DNA from: Chitinophagaceae bacterium BSSC1
GTDB lineage: Bacteria; Bacteroidota; Bacteroidia; Chitinophagales; Chitinophagaceae
Assembly: GCA_002256435.1 (NCBI GenBank)
Contig: NKJC01000001.1
Location: 1,798,001 to 1,862,000 of the forward strand
DNA length: 64,000 nt
Direction of reading: 5' to 3'
The position numbers were made by a program, and so were the translations under genes. The first letter of the stretch is position 1. Every line of letters starts with the position of its first letter. Positions 58,177-64,000 of this stretch are shown here, piece by piece. The notes below the pieces were generated by a model. It had not been told where the DNA came from and did not search any database. It was given only the letters and a program-made list of their open reading frames with translations.

Positions 58177-59883
58177 ATGAGATATTCGAAATTTTTTATC
58201 TGCCTAGCGTTACTGGCCACCACATTGGGAGCTTGTAATAAAAAACTGGACGGTTTGTTGGATAGTCCCAATTTACCTTCTCCTACCACTGCAGACGTGG
58301 ATCTATCTTTGAACCAAGTTCAGTTGGCATTCAGGGGGTTCTGGGGAAACGCATCTACCATTGGAGCAGAATTGTCACGCCAACAATCATGGTTTGGACC
58401 AATTTATGCAAATGGATACAGTCCTGAAACTTTTAATGGATTATGGAGTACTGCCTATTCCAGTATTTTTGTCAATGCGGACCAAATGATTCCTGTGGCA
58501 CAATCACAGAAAAAATTCATTCAGTCTGGTATTGCCAAAGTGTTGAAAGCTTATACCTTGGGTACCTTGGTTGATCAGTTTGGTGACATTCCTTATACTG
58601 AAGCAATTCAGGGTGTGGCTAATACTAATCCAAAAATTGATAAAGGTGCGGATGTATACGCAAAAGCTTTGGCTTTGTTAGATGACGCCATAGTTGATTT
58701 TAATAAAACAGGTGCAGCAGATAGACCTGCAAATGATTTATTCTATGGAACTCAATCTACAAATGCTGCAACTGCAGCTTTATGGAAAAAAGCAGCCAAG
58801 TCTATGAAATTGAAATTCTTGATGAACACAAGATTGGTAGATGCTTCTGTATCTGCTAAAATTGCCGCTTTGATTACTGAGAATGACTTGGTAACCACAG
58901 ACGCGCAAGATTTCAACTTTAAATACGGTTCTAATAACTCTTCTCCTGATAGTCGCCACCCAAAATATGCTGGTAACTACAACGTGAACGGACAAGTAGG
59001 TGAATATTTGAGTACTTATTTTATGGACTTGGTGGTGAAAGAAAAAACAGGAACTGTTTCTACCTTGGATCCACGTAGAAGGTATTATTTCTATCGTCAA
59101 AATACCAACTATGCCAACGTAAATGAAACCACTTTAACCTGTGCTTTTGTTTCCAATCCTGCTCACTATCCTGCAAACATGCCTTTCTGCTTGGTAGGTG
59201 GTAACTCTGGATACTGGGGTCGTGACCACGGTGATAACTCAGGTACTCCTCCCGATGGTGCTTACAGAACTACCTATGGTATTTATCCTGCCGGTGGCGA
59301 ATTTGACGCAAGTACTGGTGGCGCCGTTAAATTGTTGATGGGTGGACGTGGTGCTGGTGTTGATCCAATTTGGAATTCATCATTCACCTATTTTGTAGAA
59401 GCGGAAGCTGCATTGAAATTGGGTATCACTGCTGGTGGAACTGCTAGAGCTTTGTTGAGCAAGGCCTTGTATGCTTCAATTAATAAAGTAGTTGGTTTCC
59501 CTGCTTCCATTGGTTATAGTTTGAGTAATGCTCAATTGGCTTTGGTTCCTACCACTGCTCAGATTGACACTTATGTAAACTTTGTATTGGCTCAGTATGA
59601 TGCTGCTACTACTGATGATGCACGTTTGAATATCATCATGAAAGAATACTATATTGCTGCATGGGGTAATGGTGTAGAAACTTACAATTCTTACAGAAGA
59701 ACAGGCAAGCCTGATAACATTCAATTAGTAGTTACTACTGCTAGTCCTGGTGTTTTCATGAGGTCTTTTACTTATCCTTCAGTGTATATGAACAGAAACT
59801 TGAATGCGCCAACTCAAAAGAATCCAGGTGTTGCTGCAAACAAAGTATTCTGGGATAATAACCCTGATAATTTCATCAAATAA
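58177..59883 (+). CDS. SusD/RagB-family lipoprotein (SusD-like_2 group)
   Basis: The 568-residue lipoprotein (lipobox LGAC) has the SusD-like_2 pattern: LLDSPNLPSPTTADVDLSLNQVQLAF near the N terminus, AKVLKAYTLGTLVDQFGDIPYTEAI, and WGNGVETYNSYRRTGKPDNIQLV near the C terminus. It should cap the SusC transporter encoded 22 bases upstream. Confidence 0.92.
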   Translation: MRYSKFFICLALLATTLGACNKKLDGLLDSPNLPSPTTADVDLSLNQVQLAFRGFWGNASTIGAELSRQQSWFGPIYANGYSPETFNGLWSTAYSSIFVNADQMIPVAQSQKKFIQSGIAKVLKAYTLGTLVDQFGDIPYTEAIQGVANTNPKIDKGADVYAKALALLDDAIVDFNKTGAADRPANDLFYGTQSTNAATAALWKKAAKSMKLKFLMNTRLVDASVSAKIAALITENDLVTTDAQDFNFKYGSNNSSPDSRHPKYAGNYNVNGQVGEYLSTYFMDLVVKEKTGTVSTLDPRRRYYFYRQNTNYANVNETTLTCAFVSNPAHYPANMPFCLVGGNSGYWGRDHGDNSGTPPDGAYRTTYGIYPAGGEFDASTGGAVKLLMGGRGAGVDPIWNSSFTYFVEAEAALKLGITAGGTARALLSKALYASINKVVGFPASIGYSLSNAQLALVPTTAQIDTYVNFVLAQYDAATTDDARLNIIMKEYYIAAWGNGVETYNSYRRTGKPDNIQLVVTTASPGVFMRSFTYPSVYMNRNLNAPTQKNPGVAANKVFWDNNPDNFIK

Positions 59884-59895
59884 AATACAGCAATC

Positions 59896-60792
59896 ATGAA
59901 GAAAATCTTAAACATATTCAGTGTTGCAGCTATACTACTGTTTGCTGTTTCCTGTAAAAAAACGGACAACTCTAACCCCTTAACCGATATTAATAATTTT
60001 GGTAAGGGTGCTTATATTACTTTAGCTAGTAATATTAACCTGAACCTGAACTATGCTCAGGTGGCTACTTCTAAAGTTGGGGTAAAAGTAAACCAGTACA
60101 ACAACGGAAACGATGTTGACAAAATCAAGGTATTTGTAGTTCAAGGTTCTAATGCCAATCCTACTTCTTGGAAACTGGTTAAAACAGTTACTTATGCAGG
60201 TGAGGGTACAGAACTAAGTGCCACTGGTGCTGAAATTGCTACTGCATTGGGTGTTGCTCCTGCAGCTTTAACTCCAGGTAATTTCTACACTTTTTACAAT
60301 CAAGTGATTACTAAGAGTGGTGAAACTTATGATATCAGCAACATCAACAGCGCATTAGAAAGTGGATCTTTTTATGGTGTTTGTTTCCGTTGGACTGCAT
60401 CTGTGGTTTGTCCTTTCGTTGCCCCAATGGCAGGTAACTACAAAGTGATCCAAGATGACTGGGCTGACTGGTCTCCTGGTGATATTGTAAAAGTGACTGA
60501 TGGTCCTGGTGCTAACCAATTGAACTTAGGTCAAGTATGGCCAAATTCAGCTTACGGTAATGTTACTTCTACTCCATTAGTAGTAACAGTTGACCCTGCA
60601 ACTGGTTCTTGCACTATCCCTGCTTCTCCTGCTGGTGTATTTTGGGCTACTGGATATCCAGGTAGCGCATCAACTGGTGCTGGTAGTTCAGGATTGGTTT
60701 TCTCTTGTACTGGAAGAATCTCTTTGAGCATCCGTCTGTTGTACAATGGTGGAGACCAAGGTTTCAACAAATTGATCTTGCAAAAGCAATAA
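59896..60792 (+). CDS. Lipoprotein of unknown function in the second sus locus
   Basis: I do not recognise a named family. The 298-residue protein has a lipoprotein signal (lipobox AVSC followed by KKTDN) and is rich in beta strands, Gly, Thr and Asn. Two regions stand out: an N-terminal beta domain (about 35-140) and a C-terminal part with a few Cys (CFRW, CPFV, GSCTIP, FSCTGR). Its place after susD, 12 bases downstream, suggests an outer-membrane ligand-binding accessory, as SusE is for starch, but there is no visible sequence match to the SusE proteins of this window. Confidence 0.75.
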   Translation: MKKILNIFSVAAILLFAVSCKKTDNSNPLTDINNFGKGAYITLASNINLNLNYAQVATSKVGVKVNQYNNGNDVDKIKVFVVQGSNANPTSWKLVKTVTYAGEGTELSATGAEIATALGVAPAALTPGNFYTFYNQVITKSGETYDISNINSALESGSFYGVCFRWTASVVCPFVAPMAGNYKVIQDDWADWSPGDIVKVTDGPGANQLNLGQVWPNSAYGNVTSTPLVVTVDPATGSCTIPASPAGVFWATGYPGSASTGAGSSGLVFSCTGRISLSIRLLYNGGDQGFNKLILQKQ

Positions 60793-60813
60793 GCTTTTCA
60801 TCAATAATTTTAG

Positions 60814-60846
60814 AAGCCGTCCCGATGATTTCGGGACGGCTTTTTT
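60814..60846 (+). terminator. Terminator of the second sus operon
   Basis: A 12-bp stem AAGCCGTCCCGA/TCGGGACGGCTT with loop TGATT is followed by a T run. Confidence 0.93.
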
Positions 60847-60905
60847 AATGCCCTATACTAGCTATGGGTAATCTGTTGAGTCAGTTCATTGCTCTTGGAA
60901 CAAAC

Positions 60906-60934
60906 TAAAAAGACCCCGATGAATCGAAGTCTTT
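60906..60934 (-). terminator. Terminator of rng
   Basis: On the minus strand AAAGAC pairs with GTCTTT, with an inner CGAT/ATCG helix, followed by TTTTT. Confidence 0.6.
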
Positions 60935-60989
60935 AATAAGTTGGGGGATGAATTTTAGTATTATCTAAGTTGTAATTGAAGTAAGGCTT

Positions 60990-62549
60990 CTAGAACTTGA
61001 TTTCTTCTTCGTGCTCGTTAAAGAATCGGAATTCAATAATATGGTAATTGGTATTTGCCTGAGCTTTTAAATCCATCTTGTATTTACGCCTCCACTGCCT
61101 GATAATGGGGTTAAACCATCCCTTGGTAAGGTGAGAGTAAACAATTGGGTGAACGGTCAAGGTAAGGCTTTTATGAGCGTGTGTAACCAAGTAGTGTAAA
61201 CGCTTTTCAATCTCGTCTTCCAAGATTAGGGTAGAAGTAATTTTTCCTGTGCCATTACAAGCCGGGCAAACCTCAGAAGTGTTGATATTCATTTCTGGGC
61301 GCATACGCTGTCTAGTCACCTGTAATAGTCCAAATTTAGAGATGGGCAACAAGCTATGACGGGCACGGTCCGTTTTCATAAAACCTTCCATGGCTTCTTG
61401 CAACTTGCGTTTGTTGTCTGGAAGCTTCATGTCTATAAAGTCTATGACAATGATGCCGCCAATATCGCGCAAGCGCAACTGTCTTGCAATCTCTTCTGCC
61501 GCTTCTAGATTGGTTTCTAGCGCATTCTCTTCTTGGTTATTGCTCACACTCTTATAGCCGCTATTTACGTCTATAACGTGCAATGCTTCTGTGTGCTCAA
61601 TGATCAAATAAGCACCACTAGGAAGGTTGACTGTTTTGCCAAAGGCCGATTTAACTTGTTTGGTAATGCCAAAATGGTCAAATATAGCACCTGGGCTATT
61701 GTGCATGGTAACTATCTCAGCTTTCTCAGGAGCAATGCGTTGTAAGTATACCCTAGTTTCAGTATAAATGTTTTTGTCATTGACTACTATGCGATTAAAA
61801 TCTGCACTAAGCAGGTCTCTTAAAATGCTAGTAGTCTTATTCTGCTCGCTCATGATTTTGGCAGGAGCAACAGCACCTTTTAAATTGGTCTGAATGGTTT
61901 CCCAAATAGCTACCAAACTCAACATGTCTTGGTGTAATTCTGCGGTGGTTTTACCCTCTGCAGCAGTACGCACAATTACGCCAAAATTCTTTGGCCTAAT
62001 GGCTTCTACAATTTTGTGTAAGCGCTTTCTTTCTTCTGAGCTATGGATCTTTTTGGAAACGGCTACAATCTCATTAAATGGCGTCACTACCACAAACCTT
62101 CCGGGTAGTGATAATTCACAACTAAGTCTTGGTCCCTTGGCGGCAATGGGTTCTTTTAAAATCTGAACCAATACATTGGGTTTGCCATTGAGTACTTCAT
62201 TGATCTTACCCGTTTTTACAATCTCGGGTTCGGATTGAAATTTGGCAAAATCAAATCCATGCTCTTCTTTATCGTTCATTGCAATCTGCGTGAACTTGAT
62301 AATAGAGCGAGCATAAGGACTCAAGTCAGTATAATGTAGAAATGCGTCTTTCTCAAACCCAACGTCTACAAAAGCAGCGTTAAGTCCGGGAATGAGTTTT
62401 TTCACTTTTCCCAAGTAGAGGTCGCCAACGGCAAAACTAGCGTCTGCTTTTTCATTATGCAGTTCCACTAATTTCTTGTCTTCCAACAATGCGATTTCAA
62501 CGCCTGTTGGGGCAACATTAATAATTAATTCTTTGTTCACGAATGGCAA
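60990..62549 (-). CDS. rng: Ribonuclease G/E
   Basis: The 519-residue protein has an N-terminal S1 domain (about 35-115), an RNase H-like/5' sensor region, and the catalytic DNase I-like part with HVIDVNSGYKS and GGIIVIDFIDM, whose Asp residues bind Mg. The Zn-link motif CPACNGTGK follows. It lacks the long C-terminal degradosome scaffold of E. coli RNase E and so resembles RNase G. It processes rRNA and turns over mRNA. The AURKAIP1/COX24-like gene lies upstream on the same strand. Confidence 0.94.
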   Translation of the reverse strand: MPFVNKELIINVAPTGVEIALLEDKKLVELHNEKADASFAVGDLYLGKVKKLIPGLNAAFVDVGFEKDAFLHYTDLSPYARSIIKFTQIAMNDKEEHGFDFAKFQSEPEIVKTGKINEVLNGKPNVLVQILKEPIAAKGPRLSCELSLPGRFVVVTPFNEIVAVSKKIHSSEERKRLHKIVEAIRPKNFGVIVRTAAEGKTTAELHQDMLSLVAIWETIQTNLKGAVAPAKIMSEQNKTTSILRDLLSADFNRIVVNDKNIYTETRVYLQRIAPEKAEIVTMHNSPGAIFDHFGITKQVKSAFGKTVNLPSGAYLIIEHTEALHVIDVNSGYKSVSNNQEENALETNLEAAEEIARQLRLRDIGGIIVIDFIDMKLPDNKRKLQEAMEGFMKTDRARHSLLPISKFGLLQVTRQRMRPEMNINTSEVCPACNGTGKITSTLILEDEIEKRLHYLVTHAHKSLTLTVHPIVYSHLTKGWFNPIIRQWRRKYKMDLKAQANTNYHIIEFRFFNEHEEEIKF

Positions 62550-62684
62550 CTTTTAGATACAAAATAGTTGGCCGCTTGGCGGCATACAACAATACACTAA
62601 ATCCGTAACACCCACCACCAAAAGGAAGGAAAAGGTAAAAGTTGCAGCGTAGGAAAGGTGGTTGGCTAAATTCAGATAAGTGTG

Positions 62685-62727
62685 AAAACCCCGTTCAATC
62701 CCAATTGTTTGAAACGGAACGGGGTTT
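62685..62727 (-). terminator. Terminator after the AURKAIP1/COX24-like gene
   Basis: An 11-bp stem AAACCCCGTTC (62686-62696) with GAACGGGGTTT (62717-62727) and a short T run on the minus strand lie 20 bases after the stop codon of the small gene. Confidence 0.75.
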
Positions 62728-62748
62728 GTATCATAGTAAAATCAAGAA

Positions 62749-62844
62749 CTATTTGTTCTTTTTCTTATGACGATTCTTTCTTAAACGTTTTTTTCTCTTG
62801 TGCGTCGCAATCTTATGACGCTTTCTCTTCTTACCACAAGGCAT
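62749..62844 (-). CDS. AURKAIP1/COX24-domain small basic protein
   Basis: A 31-residue frame starts at the ATG at 62844 with MPCGKKRKRHKIATHKRKKR and ends in a Lys/Arg/His-rich tail; about two thirds of its residues are Lys, Arg or His. This matches the short Bacteroidota proteins annotated as AURKAIP1/COX24 domain, relatives of mitochondrial ribosomal protein mS38 and the actinobacterial bS22. I infer a small-subunit ribosomal protein. It lies between the TPR protein gene and rng and has its own terminator; it is too short for many gene finders. Confidence 0.85.
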   Translation of the reverse strand: MPCGKKRKRHKIATHKRKKRLRKNRHKKKNK

Positions 62845-62877
62845 GTCCAAGTAATTTTATAAGTTAAAAAATAAATG

Positions 62878-63726
62878 CTATTTGCGCAATTCGCTGATAC
62901 GCTTATCCAGAGCGGTTTTGGCTTCAGGAACCTTCACTAGTTCCTTGGCCTGCTGATACCATTTAATGGCACCTGCTTTATCGCCCTTTAACTCGTAACA
63001 TTCAGCAAGGTTAAATATTGCTTCCAGATTACCAGGCTGTTTTTGCAGCACAGTATTGAATCTTTCTATGGCTTTGTCATATTGACCACTCTTCTTTCCT
63101 CCCATTCCCAAAACCATCTGACCATAGAGATTCTCCGGATGCTCCTGAACCACCTTTCTTACTTCCAGAATCCCCTGCATCGGATTGTCTGAGATATTGC
63201 CAAACATATAGCAAATACCCAAGCCGATCTTGGTGGAATCATTGGCAGGATTGATGACCAGTGCCTTGTCTAAAAGATCTTTTGCGTTCTCACCCAACCA
63301 GTGTTGCATGGCAGGATCAGCCTCTGTTAATAGGTTGTCTAAAAACAGTTGGGCGGCAAAGGTGAGGCTTTTTTCAGAATTTTCCAACTTCGCGGCTTCA
63401 GAACTATAATATGCGTAGGGTTCAAAGATTCTAGCAGAGTCTGACCAGAACCTTGCCAGCTGATGATAAACGTGTATTTGTTGGTCTTTTACATCGCCCC
63501 GCACAACTGCTTTTTCCAGTAAAGCTAGGCGCTGAACCTGCTCTGGAGTAATCCTTAATCTGGCTTTTGCCAATAAATCTTCAGTAGTAACTGCGTGATT
63601 ATGAGTGTCTTGTGTAGCAGGTGCGGCCGTGGTACTAGATTTGGGTGTGTCTGTGCTAGTGCCAAAATAGATGATGGCAATAAGTAAGACCCCGCCCAAA
63701 ATGAGGATCCATTGTTGTTTCTTCAT
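62878..63726 (-). CDS. TPR-repeat membrane-anchored protein
   Basis: The 282-residue protein has an N-terminal membrane anchor or uncleaved signal (7-22: ILILGGVLLIAIIYFG), a Thr/Ser-rich linker, and TPR repeats in the C-terminal half (clearest at GQMVLGMGGKKSGQYDKAIERFNTVL and LEAIFNLAECYELKGDKAGAIKWYQQA). The TPR part probably binds partner proteins on the periplasmic side. It follows the HU-family gene by 18 bases on the same strand and is probably in one operon with it. Confidence 0.85.
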   Translation of the reverse strand: MKKQQWILILGGVLLIAIIYFGTSTDTPKSSTTAAPATQDTHNHAVTTEDLLAKARLRITPEQVQRLALLEKAVVRGDVKDQQIHVYHQLARFWSDSARIFEPYAYYSSEAAKLENSEKSLTFAAQLFLDNLLTEADPAMQHWLGENAKDLLDKALVINPANDSTKIGLGICYMFGNISDNPMQGILEVRKVVQEHPENLYGQMVLGMGGKKSGQYDKAIERFNTVLQKQPGNLEAIFNLAECYELKGDKAGAIKWYQQAKELVKVPEAKTALDKRISELRK

Positions 63727-63744
63727 GCAAAAATTTCAGCGAAG

Positions 63745-64000
63745 TTAATCCGACTTACGCTTGCTTTTAACTTCACTCACAAATTCTTTTGCAGGCTTAA
63801 ATGCGGGAATAAAATGCTCAGGAATCTCTACAGCTACATTTTTTTTGATATTTCGTCCAATCTTAGCAGCTCTTTTCTTGGTGATAAAACTTCCAAAACC
63901 TCTGATATAGATGTTTTGTCCGTTTGCCAAGCTGTCTTTGACTTCTTTGAACATGGTTTCTAACGTGACAAGCACATCCACTTTAGGGATGCCGGTCTTG
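63745..64000 (-). CDS. HU/IHF-family DNA-binding protein (5' end beyond window)
   Basis: The frame is open to the right edge, so the first part is missing. The visible part includes KTGIPKVDVLVTLETMFKEVKDSLANGQNIYIRGFGSFITKKRAAKIGRNIKKN (in parts) and the beta arm EIPEHFIPAFKPAKEF, the HU signature. HU proteins bend and compact DNA. The GTG at 63981 is internal, not the real start. Confidence 0.93.
   Translation of the reverse strand, partial: KTGIPKVDVLVTLETMFKEVKDSLANGQNIYIRGFGSFITKKRAAKIGRNIKKNVAVEIPEHFIPAFKPAKEFVSEVKSKRKSD

Overview
The window reads as ordinary chromosomal DNA of a Bacteroidota bacterium, most likely of the Chitinophagaceae (Sediminibacterium-like). The grounds are two SusC/SusD loci, a type IX secretion sorting domain, the gliding lipoprotein GldH, promoters of the TAnnTTTG type, few Shine-Dalgarno sequences, and AT-rich DNA with short intergenic gaps. 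The family placement is inference; the phylum is well supported. I see no rRNA, tRNA, CRISPR array, insertion sequence, phage gene or attachment site.

Layout. 1-1767: 3' end of a LytS-type sensor kinase and a LytTR response regulator, with a terminator between them. 1769-10414: rnhB, heme A synthase, a membrane patatin, a diacylglycerol-kinase-like enzyme, fabH, an alpha/beta hydrolase, a DoxX protein and an HGSNAT-like acyltransferase, a lipid and envelope block. 10491-14924: typA, two secreted proteins and obg. 14969-21960: a nearly contiguous phenylacetate gene set, paaABCDGIY on the minus strand and tetR-paaE also on the minus strand, with an SGNH hydrolase between them. Matching palindromes of the form CTAAC-N4-GTTAG lie in front of paaA and of tetR, so the TetR protein probably controls both units. 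22151-28047: a PfkB kinase, asd, nnrD, a DUF2461 protein and ligA. asd is preceded by a short Thr/Lys-rich leader peptide and mutually exclusive hairpins, the layout of a translation-coupled attenuator.

28189-39042: a starch or maltodextrin locus made of a NUDIX-type regulator, a secreted GH13 amylase with a type IX sorting domain, SusC, SusD and two SusE/F-like starch-binding lipoproteins. Two classes of palindrome (TGTGT-N7-ACACA and GCAA-N4-TTGC) occur in front of both the regulator and the amylase, which suggests control by the NUDIX protein and by a LacI-family protein encoded elsewhere. 39161-48466: yicC, gldH, a two-component pair, an arginase-fold protein with altered metal ligands, a PBP4-type carboxypeptidase, mutL and an M3 peptidase. 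48618-54409: ricT with a long Gly/Pro/Gln/Arg tail, holB, a glutathione peroxidase, a ComF-like protein and radA. 54410-60792: a 586-base intergenic region holding an orphan terminator, then a second SusC/SusD locus with a third lipoprotein and no enzyme. 60990-64000: RNase G/E, a 31-residue AURKAIP1/COX24-type basic protein, a TPR protein and the 3' part of an HU-family gene.

The strongest candidates for something not yet described are the asd attenuator and the two-operator arrangement at the starch locus. Both rest on base pairing and palindromes that can be read directly from the sequence; their function is inferred.
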